A DNA stretch of 6,134 nucleotides from positions 1-6,134 of the forward strand of contig CALBET010000978.1 of NCBI GenBank assembly GCA_937888665.1, read 5' to 3'. The position numbers and the translations under genes are program-made. The notes beneath the pieces are model-generated. The model was not told the origin of the DNA and made no database searches. It saw only the letters and a list, made by a program, of their open reading frames with translations. Shown one piece after another: positions 1 to 6,073 of the stretch; position 1 is the first letter of the stretch, and every line of letters starts with the position of its first letter. This DNA comes from an uncultured Acidobacteriota bacterium (GTDB lineage Bacteria; Acidobacteriota; Vicinamibacteria; Vicinamibacterales; UBA8438).

Positions 1-1015
1 GCCCTTCGTGGCGTGCCACCGCCTCTTCGGGGGTCAGTTCCCCGGCGTCGACCTCACCGGACCGTTCGAAAGGGATCCCGGCGGCGGAACTGTTGGTCCA
101 GACGCCCTGGAAGTCGGGCTCGCCCCACGGCGTTCGGGGTGCGTCATATTGTCCCAGTGCCTCAGTGGTCAGAATGGCCGCGCCGAGGTCGACGTCGGCC
201 CCGGCGAATCCGGTCTCGACGACGGCGACCCGTACGCGGTCCGGGCCGGCGAGAAACGCCCGTTTGGCGGCGGTACGCCCGCCTTGCGGCACGGCCGGCT
301 CTTGCTCGAAGGTCACGCCTCGCTCACGAAAGGTGGCGGCCGCCTGGTCGAGGTCGTCCACCACGAAGCCCACGTGGTCGATCGCGCGCTCCACGGTGGT
401 GCCCGGTGTCCCCTCCGGATACGCCGACACCAGAAACCAGACGTTGCCGAACCGCAGTCCGTCGAGACGCCCCTTCAAGCTCGCCGGCTCGCCGCCGAGC
501 ACGTCGCGATACCACGCCAGGGTGGCGGCGGGGTCGCTGGCGCTGAGGTGCACGTGGTGAAAGCCGAGCGTGTCGAGATCCTCCACGAGCTCGATCCGCG
601 TGCCCCACGGGTCGAAGATGAAACCGAGCTTGAACAGGCCGGGCACGTCGCGCAGTGTCGATCCGTCGGCGTTGCGCTGTAACCGCACGCCTGAGCCGCG
701 GACACCCACCGCCTCGAGGTCGGCCATCTTCGCCGTCACGTCGCGGAACGAGAACCCGATGTGGTCGATGCCCGTCCCTTGACTGCCCCCTGAGGTCGGT
801 TGTGGGACGAAGATGACCTCCACGCCATAGCAGTCGGCGGCGTCGCTCCGGTCGGTGAGCGGCTCGCAGCCCATGTGCTCGGCGTACCACGCGACTCCCT
901 GTGAGGGACTCGCCGCCGTGATGTGGACGTGGTGATAGTCGGCCGCATGGGCCAGGACCGGGGTCATCAGTGATCCCGCGGCCACAACGGCCATCAAGAC
1001 TCGGTTATCGATCAT
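1..1015 (-). CDS. Exported tandem VOC (glyoxalase/bleomycin-resistance fold) protein with C-terminal PRTPWGEPDFQGVWT segment, 3' truncated
   Basis: Read on the minus strand from the ATG at 1015-1013, this frame stays open for 338 codons and leaves the window without a stop, so the C-terminus is missing. Residues 1-25 form a signal peptide: a short polar start, a hydrophobic core (LMAVVAAGSLM), and an AHA-A cleavage-like site near residue 24. Two VOC repeats follow. Repeat 1 (about 27-146) has HHVHI at 28-32, IDHIGF at 83-88 and IELVE at 141-145. Repeat 2 (about 152-268) has FHHVHLS, AWYRDVLGG, IDHVGF at 212-217 and VAVVE near 263-267. His/His/Glu at these strand positions are the usual metal ligands of VOC enzymes, so both repeats could bind metal. 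Residues 293-307 then read PRTPWGEPDFQGVWT, a signature of abundant secreted proteins of unknown role in Acidobacteriota; I recall this rather than having searched it. The start is supported by AGGGAGG seven bases upstream. Substrate cannot be told: lyase, dioxygenase and binding protein are all possible. Confidence 0.85.
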   Translation of the reverse strand, partial: MIDNRVLMAVVAAGSLMTPVLAHAADYHHVHITAASPSQGVAWYAEHMGCEPLTDRSDAADCYGVEVIFVPQPTSGGSQGTGIDHIGFSFRDVTAKMADLEAVGVRGSGVRLQRNADGSTLRDVPGLFKLGFIFDPWGTRIELVEDLDTLGFHHVHLSASDPAATLAWYRDVLGGEPASLKGRLDGLRFGNVWFLVSAYPEGTPGTTVERAIDHVGFVVDDLDQAAATFRERGVTFEQEPAVPQGGRTAAKRAFLAGPDRVRVAVVETGFAGADVDLGAAILTTEALGQYDAPRTPWGEPDFQGVWTNSSAAGIPFERSGEVDAGELTPEEAVARHEG

Positions 1016-1104
1016 GGTGGTGCCTCCCTGGAATGTCCCGGGCGTACCGGCAAAGATGGTAGCGTTAGGACCAGTCAATCATATCCCGGAAGGAATGCTT
1101 GCAC
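1016..1104. promoter_or_regulatory. Divergent intergenic region between the VOC gene and the DUF4159-pqqD-synthetase run
   Basis: These 89 bases separate two divergent start codons and must hold, or lie close to, the promoters of both units. On the minus strand there is a TTGACT box (complement of 1073-1078), a good -35 match. No convincing -10 lies 16-18 bases beyond it. On the plus strand AAGGA at 1090-1094 is the likely ribosome site of the DUF4159 gene. I see no clear operator palindrome. The regulatory role is inferred from layout, not from a clean promoter. Confidence 0.4.
1023..1029 (-). promoter_or_regulatory. Shine-Dalgarno site of the VOC gene
   Basis: AGGGAGG on the minus strand ends seven bases before the ATG at 1015-1013. 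It is a strong match to the anti-SD and fixes the start of the VOC gene. Confidence 0.7.
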
Positions 1105-1938
1105 ATGCGGGTCCTGCGGGCAGGCGTGATCACGGCGAGCCTCATCGGCATCGCCTGGGGAGCGTTGTGGGCGGCGGAGCGGTCAGAGGCGGTCCCCAGC
1201 GTCGGTGAAGCCGCGGCCCCGGGGCAGCAACTGATTCGGCGGGAAGATGTCAGGCCGGCTCCCACCAATGCGAACGCGGCGGGCCGAGAGTTTTTCTTCA
1301 CGCGTGCCATCTACAGTGGCGGCGGCGGCCGGCGCTACGGCGGATCCTGGGCCACCGACTACCCGAAAGCCGATCAGCAGTTTCTGACCATCATCGACCG
1401 GCTGGTCGACCTGGACGCGTACGAGCGGGAGCACGCCGTCCGGCTCGATGATCCCGAGCTGCGCAAGTTCCCGTTTCTCTATGCGCTTGAGGTCGGCTAC
1501 ATGTACATGACCGAGCCGGAGGTGCAGGGGCTCCGGGGGTATCTGCTGGCGGGCGGATTCCTGATGATCGACGACTTCTGGGGGACGCAGGAGTGGGCGA
1601 ACTTCGAAAGCGAGATCAAGCGGGTGTTGCCCGAATACCAAATCATCGAGGTGCCGCTCGACCATCCGGTCTTCAACACGGTGTACAACATCGAGGAAAT
1701 CGTGCAGGTCCCGAACATCTCCCGGGCGCAAGGCGGGCCGACCTGGCAGCGGGACGGGATTGTGCCCCACCTGCGCGGCATCTTCGATGAAGACGGCCGT
1801 CTGATGGTCGCCATCAACTGGAACACGGACATCGGTGACGCGTGGGAGTGGGCCGAGAGTCCGTACTACCCCTTGAAGTACTCGACCTACGCCATCGAGA
1901 TCACGGTCAACCTGATCGTCTACGCGATGAGTCATTGA
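1105..1938 (+). CDS. Exported DUF4159-domain protein
   Basis: A 277-residue protein read from the ATG at 1105; an in-frame TTG at 1099 would add two residues. AAGGA at 1090-1094 sits 10 bases from the ATG and 4 from the TTG, so ATG is preferred but not proven. The N-terminus (MRVLRAGVITASLIGIAWGALWAAE) is basic then hydrophobic, consistent with a Sec signal peptide or membrane anchor. A low-complexity linker runs to about residue 60. The rest looks like DUF4159: FFFTRAIYSGGGGRRYGGSW, TDYPKAD, then LRGYLLAGGFLMIDDFWG near 143-160, and a C-terminal region rich in aromatic residues. The GGFLMIDDF segment resembles the glutamine-amidotransferase-like fold proposed for this family, but no catalytic Cys is visible there, so I do not infer an enzyme. 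The family has no settled function. The gene ends 3 bases before the PqqD-like gene, implying cotranscription with it and the synthetase homologue. This is unexpected, because those two are cytoplasmic peptide-maturation proteins and this one is exported. Confidence 0.88.
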   Translation: MRVLRAGVITASLIGIAWGALWAAERSEAVPSVGEAAAPGQQLIRREDVRPAPTNANAAGREFFFTRAIYSGGGGRRYGGSWATDYPKADQQFLTIIDRLVDLDAYEREHAVRLDDPELRKFPFLYALEVGYMYMTEPEVQGLRGYLLAGGFLMIDDFWGTQEWANFESEIKRVLPEYQIIEVPLDHPVFNTVYNIEEIVQVPNISRAQGGPTWQRDGIVPHLRGIFDEDGRLMVAINWNTDIGDAWEWAESPYYPLKYSTYAIEITVNLIVYAMSH

Positions 1939-1941
1939 GAC

Positions 1942-2253
1942 ATGCGGATGACAGATCCCCTCGAAGCCGTCGCGGTGGTGTCGGATGAGGTCCTGGTCCA
2001 GGAGGTCTCCGGCGAAGCGGTCCTGCTGGACCTGGCGACCGAGACCTATTTCGGCCTGAATCCGGCCGGCGCACGGTTCTGGACGCTGCTGGGGCGACTC
2101 GGTCGCGGCGAGCGCGTGGTCGCGACCATGGTCGGCGAGTTCGAGGTGTCGGAAGAACGGCTTCGCACGGACATGCGGCAGTTCCTGCGGCATCTCGTCG
2201 AGAAGGGTCTCGTCACGCTCGAACCGGCCGACAATCACCCGAACGTCGCATGA
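1942..2253 (+). CDS. PqqD-family RiPP recognition element (lasso B1-like)
   Basis: A 103-residue stand-alone PqqD-fold protein. Residues 17-40 form the beta hairpin typical of the family, with VQEVSGEAVLLDLATETYFG leading into LNPAGARFW. Helices follow at about 41-52, 56-66 and 71-89, giving the winged-helix shape. Known members bind the leader of a precursor peptide and present it to a modifying enzyme: PqqD in PQQ synthesis, B1 in lasso-peptide synthesis. The length is normal for a discrete member. The ATG at 1942 is three bases after the DUF4159 stop; a second ATG lies two codons on (1948). Neither has a good Shine-Dalgarno, so translation probably depends on coupling to the upstream gene. 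Its own TGA overlaps the ATG of the synthetase homologue (ATGA, 2250-2253), a strong sign that the two proteins work together. The RiPP role is inferred from family and neighbour; no precursor peptide is visible in the window. Confidence 0.9.
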   Translation: MRMTDPLEAVAVVSDEVLVQEVSGEAVLLDLATETYFGLNPAGARFWTLLGRLGRGERVVATMVGEFEVSEERLRTDMRQFLRHLVEKGLVTLEPADNHPNVA

Positions 2254-4172
2254 GCGCCATCGCCGGCATTTTTCGACGTGACGGCGCGCCGGTGGCCCGC
2301 CCCGACCTGGAGCGGATGCTCGACGCCATGAAGCGCCGGGGCCCGGACGGGTGGGGCATCTGGTGCGACGGACCGATCGGGCTGGCGTATCGCAAGCTGG
2401 CCTCGACACCCGAATCGCTCCACGAGAAGGGCCCGATCGTGGCGGAGCGATTCACGCTGGCCGCCGATGCCCGGCTGGACAACCGCGACGAGGTTGCCAC
2501 TCGGCTCGGCATCGGCGCCGACGCGCTGGCCGCCCTGAGCGACTCGGAGCTCATCGCGCGGGTGTACGAGGCGCGGGGCCAGGACGGTCTCCATGAGCTG
2601 GTCGGCGACTTCGCCCTCGCCCTCTGGGACGCGCCCACGCGCCAGCTCATCCTCACCCGGGACCACATGGGCGTGCGCCCACTCATCTATTACGCGACCG
2701 ATCGGTTCCTGGCGTTTGCCTCCGACGTGCGTGCCCTCCTGACGCTTGACGCGGTGCCGCGGCGGGTCGACGACGGGCGGGTCGCCGACTTTTTGCTCGA
2801 CGGGTTCGAAGACCTCGACAAGACCAGCACGTTCTTCCGCGGTATCGTCAAGCTGGCGGGGGCGCACACGCTGCGCGCCGGCGCCGACCGGCTGGACATT
2901 GCCAGGTACTGGTCGATCGATCCGGATCGCGAGACGACACTTGGGTCCCCGGGCGAATACGTCGAGGCGTTTCGGGAACAGTTTTCCCAAGCCGTGCGGT
3001 GCCGCCTGCGGAGCGCGCAGCCGCCGGTGGCGATGCTTAGCGGCGGCATGGATTCTTCGGCGATCGTCGCCTTCGCCAGAGCGCTGCGCGGCCACACCGG
3101 CCGTCCGCTCGTCGACACGCTCTCGGCCGTCTCGCGCCAAGATCCGGAGCGCTGCGAGGAGACCCGACATATCCGGGCGGTGCAAGCGCAGGGCGGCGTG
3201 CGTCCTCACGAGCTCGCGGCCAGCGAGCTGGATCCCCTGCTGGCGTCGCTGGATGTGCTGTACGACACGTCCGACGACCCGTTCGACTTCGGGATCAATC
3301 TGCTGCACTGTCTGTATGCCAAGGCCCATCTCGACGGCTTCAACGTGGTGCTGGACGGCCTCGATGGAGACGTCATCGCATCCAGCTTCCACCATCTTCC
3401 GTTTCTGCTGCGTCAGGGGCAGTGGGCCGCCGCCGCAGGTGCCGCGCGCGGATACGCCCGCTACTACGGCGGGTCGTACCGTACGGGTCGCGCGCTGCTG
3501 AAGGCCGGCCGACACGCCGTGGTGCCCGAGTGGGTGCGTCGGTTCTCGCAGGGTGTGCGACTGCGTCTCGAGCCGACCGCCTGGATCGATGACTCGCTGG
3601 TGGCTCCCGATCTGGCCGCACGTGTGGACCTGCAAGCGCGCCGACGACGAGACCTGCAACTGCTGCCGACCATTCGTGCCCCCTCGCCCCGGCACGCGCA
3701 CGCGCGGAGCCTCGAACTGCCAACCCTCGCCGTCGCGATCGACCGCTATGACAGAGTCGCCGCATCGTGTGGGGTCGAGCCCCGGCACCCCTTCCTCGAC
3801 CGGCGCTTTGCCCAGTTTTGCCTTTCGCTCCCGTGGCACCAGAAATTCGATGGATGGACCAAGATCGGTCTGCGTCGGGCCACGGCCGGCCTGCTTCCGG
3901 ACGCCGTGCGCTGGCGAAGGAACTTCCAGCACCTGGGCCCCGATTTCACCCGTGCGCTGCTCGGCCACCACGACCCGCTCGCGAGGCCTCTGTTCGAGGA
4001 GCGGCTGCGTCAGCTCGATCCGTTCGTGTCGATTCCCAACGTGTCCCGTTGCTATCGGCAGTACCGGCAGACCGGGGGGACGGCGGACGAATGCTGGGAC
4101 CTCTGGAGCGTCTTGCGTCTCGGCATCTGGCTCGACCGTGTCGGAGTCGTCGACCTGGGCCTGGTCACCTGA
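2250..4172 (+). CDS. Asparagine-synthetase homologue lacking the glutaminase Cys (lasso-cyclase-like)
   Basis: A 640-residue AsnB-type protein. The N-terminal Ntn glutaminase-like domain (about 1-200) keeps RGPDG at 30-34, DARLDNRDE at 73-81, SDSELI at 97-102 and DHMGVRPL at 138-145. The start reads MSAIAGIF instead of MCGIAGIF, so the Cys that attacks glutamine is absent and glutaminase activity is not expected. The synthetase domain (about 235-632) has the PP-loop SGGMDSS at 264-270 that binds ATP, DGLDGD at 369-374 where AsnB has GGDE-type residues, and EPRHPFLDRR at 510-519. It ends with the KFDGWTKIGLRRA and LLPDAVRWR stretch, which I recognise from the asparagine-synthase-related group found with PqqD proteins. 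Such proteins adenylate a side-chain carboxylate; lasso C proteins use this to close a macrolactam. The ATGA overlap with the PqqD-like gene supports that reading. Primary asparagine synthesis is unlikely given the missing Cys. The actual substrate is unknown. Confidence 0.9.
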   Translation: MSAIAGIFRRDGAPVARPDLERMLDAMKRRGPDGWGIWCDGPIGLAYRKLASTPESLHEKGPIVAERFTLAADARLDNRDEVATRLGIGADALAALSDSELIARVYEARGQDGLHELVGDFALALWDAPTRQLILTRDHMGVRPLIYYATDRFLAFASDVRALLTLDAVPRRVDDGRVADFLLDGFEDLDKTSTFFRGIVKLAGAHTLRAGADRLDIARYWSIDPDRETTLGSPGEYVEAFREQFSQAVRCRLRSAQPPVAMLSGGMDSSAIVAFARALRGHTGRPLVDTLSAVSRQDPERCEETRHIRAVQAQGGVRPHELAASELDPLLASLDVLYDTSDDPFDFGINLLHCLYAKAHLDGFNVVLDGLDGDVIASSFHHLPFLLRQGQWAAAAGAARGYARYYGGSYRTGRALLKAGRHAVVPEWVRRFSQGVRLRLEPTAWIDDSLVAPDLAARVDLQARRRRDLQLLPTIRAPSPRHAHARSLELPTLAVAIDRYDRVAASCGVEPRHPFLDRRFAQFCLSLPWHQKFDGWTKIGLRRATAGLLPDAVRWRRNFQHLGPDFTRALLGHHDPLARPLFEERLRQLDPFVSIPNVSRCYRQYRQTGGTADECWDLWSVLRLGIWLDRVGVVDLGLVT

Positions 4173-4173
4173 C

Positions 4174-4812
4174 TCAGCTCAGGAAATGTCGGCGAAGGAG
4201 GAACTTTAGCGTCAGGAAAGCCGGGTAGCGCCGCCAGAATGCTCTGCACTCATCGGTACCTGTTTTGAGGCCGTTGAGTTTCTTGTGCAATCGCATATAA
4301 ACCTGCGATGGGCCTTCTGAGGCGCCAAGACCGACCCCCCGGTCCTGGGAGACCAATTCATCCAGAGCCGAACGGGTCTTCGATACGATATCCAGCGCGC
4401 TGTCAAGTTCGACATTTCCCGCGGTCACATTCCTCAGTAGCTTGCACTGATAGGTTCGGCAATCATGGGGGCGAGATTCGTATTCAGTGCATTCACCCTG
4501 CCAGAGCGGACATGGCAGCGTATACCACATGACCGATTTGCTCCTTTTGACCTCCACCTGCTTGTCAATGATCTGAATGAACGCTTTGTCCGTTGCTGGT
4601 TCCAGAAGAACACGGTCAGTCACCACGCCGGTACAACACAGGCCGCAGGATCTGCAAATCTGCGCATCGCTCTCAGTGGTGCTGGTCGACCCGCTACCAG
4701 GTTGGGGACATGGGATCGACGTTGTCGACTCGGTCAAGGATGTTGAACCCCCCGGGCGTACGTCGGCTTCTTCGCCTTCGTGGTGTGCCCAGTTTGGATT
4801 CAATCGTCCCAC
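4174..4812 (-). CDS. YkgJ-type cysteine-cluster (CxxCxxCC) protein
   Basis: A 212-residue cytoplasmic protein on the minus strand. The core carries CRSCGLCC (Cys 53, 56, 59, 60), then PCPLWQGECTEY (Cys 101 and 108) and RPHDCRTYQC (Cys 118 and 123). This is the eight-cysteine pattern of the YkgJ/UPF0153 family, thought to bind zinc or an iron cluster; a related pattern occurs in the flagellin lysine N-methylase FliB. Residues 1-50 are a Ser/Thr/Gly-rich extension with no predicted fold, so the true start may lie further in. The longest frame begins with GTG at 4812-4810 and lacks a strong Shine-Dalgarno; it overlaps the end of the decarboxylase-like gene by 13 bases, which suggests translational coupling. 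Residues 125-212 are mostly helical, with a basic C-terminus (RRYPAFLTLKFLLRRHF). Its stop is one base from the stop of the convergent synthetase gene. Metal binding is probable; the reaction, if any, is unknown. Confidence 0.83.
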   Translation of the reverse strand: MGRLNPNWAHHEGEEADVRPGGSTSLTESTTSIPCPQPGSGSTSTTESDAQICRSCGLCCTGVVTDRVLLEPATDKAFIQIIDKQVEVKRSKSVMWYTLPCPLWQGECTEYESRPHDCRTYQCKLLRNVTAGNVELDSALDIVSKTRSALDELVSQDRGVGLGASEGPSQVYMRLHKKLNGLKTGTDECRAFWRRYPAFLTLKFLLRRHFLS

Positions 4813-6005
4813 CAGGCAATCTCGGCTCTCGGAATTCCATTAAAAGACATATTCCAGGCAGCGGAATACGGACTGACATTACTGAATACAACCCGCCCAC
4901 CGGTTGCCAACCCGGATTCCCTAAAGAAATCACTATCATAAGCAAGCATGAATGTTCCAATCAAGTCGGCTTCATAACAGGAAGCACCAAAGAATTGCAC
5001 TTCACAGAACCTTCTGGGTCTGTTGTTCGTTGGATAAATCAGTTTTACCTTTGACCATTTTAGATGGCAGTCTCTGGAGAGATCCAACACGTAATTGATG
5101 ATGTCACCAGACTGGGTCTGATTGACAATGTTCCCTACAGCAAAACCGGAATGCTTGGCATACCACTGGCCTGGCTCCAAGAGAATTGAACAGGGTGCGG
5201 GAAATGCGCGGCGAGCGTCAGCCAGCACGCCGCCCATTTCTTCCTGATTCACGCCGTGCCAGCCACCGCCCAAATTGATAACCATCGGGTCAATAGCCTG
5301 TTGATGAGCGAGTGATCTCAATGCCTTGATCATAGATCGGTATGTCGATGCGGTGTTTCTCTCGCTGCCATGATGTACGTGGAAGCCAGCGGGTGGATTC
5401 GCACGCAGTTGAGGTTGTTGAATCACCTCCCTTACTTCGTCCTTCGTAAAACCGAAGCGGGGCCTAGCGTAGTGTGCAGGATCAACTTGCTCCAAGAGAT
5501 CGGAGCCCTGTACCCTCAGTAGGTAGGGTATGCGAGGCATGTTATCAAAATAGCGCGCCAACTGCTCCTGGCTATCGAGTGCGACAACCGCGGTATTACC
5601 CTTGACAACAAAGCTATTGATATCAACGTTCAGTGCGGGCGACGTTACGGAGACCAGTTTGCCATCCAGGTTCGTGGGCAGGCACGCGTACTCGGCCGAA
5701 TTTGAGATGTCGAACCCGTCGAGGTGCTTCATCCCCGCGCCAAGATACAGCGGATCCGGGCAACTCTTGACGGCCATCAAAGCGGTGATAGATAAGGGGC
5801 CGGCGAGTCCGCGTAACCACTGCATGCGCTGCTCGATGCGCGTGATGTCGAAAATCAACGTAGGCCCACTATGTGGGTTGGCGTCCATCCAGTCGAGAAC
5901 ACGGGGATGAAATGTTTGTCCAAGGCCTCGTTGGCGCTCGATTTCTACGAGCTGGGACAAGCCTTGAGCATAACCGTCAGACTGGGGAACTTCAGCAAAC
6001 ATCAT
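4800..6005 (-). CDS. Fold-type-III PLP-dependent decarboxylase-like enzyme (ODC/DAP-decarboxylase superfamily)
   Basis: A 401-residue protein, a normal length for the alanine-racemase-fold decarboxylases. PLP site: ALMAVKSCPDP, with Lys80 as the Schiff-base lysine. FDISNSAEY at 98-106 matches the FDvaS.gE block. RFGF (183-186), HVHHGSE (209-215), the NLGGGW phosphate loop (244-249) and LEPGQW (276-281) follow in family order. Near the C-terminus FFGASCYEAD holds Cys343 and Asp347, the pair that in ornithine and diaminopimelate decarboxylases comes from the partner subunit. SPYSAAWNMSFNG (378-390) carries the conserved Tyr380. All catalytic positions are kept, so it should be an active, dimeric, cytoplasmic amino-acid decarboxylase. 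The specificity residues do not let me choose between ornithine, lysine, diaminopimelate, carboxynorspermidine or a specialised-metabolite substrate. The ATG at 6005-6003 directly follows TAA-CTG, so little N-terminal extension is possible; no clear Shine-Dalgarno is present. The gene is near 50% G+C, well below the left half of the window. Confidence 0.87.
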   Translation of the reverse strand: MMFAEVPQSDGYAQGLSQLVEIERQRGLGQTFHPRVLDWMDANPHSGPTLIFDITRIEQRMQWLRGLAGPLSITALMAVKSCPDPLYLGAGMKHLDGFDISNSAEYACLPTNLDGKLVSVTSPALNVDINSFVVKGNTAVVALDSQEQLARYFDNMPRIPYLLRVQGSDLLEQVDPAHYARPRFGFTKDEVREVIQQPQLRANPPAGFHVHHGSERNTASTYRSMIKALRSLAHQQAIDPMVINLGGGWHGVNQEEMGGVLADARRAFPAPCSILLEPGQWYAKHSGFAVGNIVNQTQSGDIINYVLDLSRDCHLKWSKVKLIYPTNNRPRRFCEVQFFGASCYEADLIGTFMLAYDSDFFRESGLATGGRVVFSNVSPYSAAWNMSFNGIPRAEIAWWDD

Positions 6006-6043
6006 CAGTTATCGCGCAGCACGCAACGAATGTATGGGAGACG

Positions 6044-6073
6044 ATATTAGAGCCATCCGAAGCTCAACGGCAA
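6044..6073 (-). promoter_or_regulatory. Possible sigma-70-type promoter of the decarboxylase/YkgJ pair
   Basis: On the minus strand TTGCCG (complement of 6068-6073) and TAATAT (complement of 6044-6049) are 18 bases apart, each matching its consensus at four of six positions. This would give a leader of roughly 30 bases before the ATG at 6005. It overlaps the possible gene end described for 6047-6134; both need not be real. Confidence 0.3.

Noticed and set aside
8..682. 224-codon plus-strand open frame
   Set aside because: It is antisense to the VOC gene, with no domain and no ribosome site.
324..890. 188-codon minus-strand open frame within the VOC gene
   Set aside because: The Arg-rich product is a shifted-frame shadow; the neighbouring frame from 1015 gives clear VOC motifs.
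1014..1310. Small open frames on both strands over the divergent region, considered as RiPP precursor candidates
   Set aside because: They overlap the VOC or DUF4159 start, and neither has a lasso-type leader motif, a plausible Thr/Gly cleavage site or a compact core.
1183..2409. 408-codon open frame on the minus strand opposite the DUF4159 and PqqD genes
   Set aside because: It is antisense to two recognisable genes, and its product is Arg/His/Asp/Pro-rich without any domain. Long antisense frames are expected in GC-rich DNA.
2235..3971. 578-codon open frame on the minus strand opposite the synthetase homologue
   Set aside because: It mirrors a well-supported gene in the opposite strand, has no recognisable motif, and reflects the lack of A/T-rich stop codons at third positions.
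4194..4204. Strong Shine-Dalgarno-like AAGGAGGAA on the plus strand after the synthetase stop
   Set aside because: No start codon follows at a suitable distance, and the bases encode the Leu/Arg-rich C-terminus of the YkgJ protein on the other strand.
4593..5054. 153-codon plus-strand open frame across the YkgJ/decarboxylase junction
   Set aside because: It is antisense to two genes with clear motifs and shows no family features.
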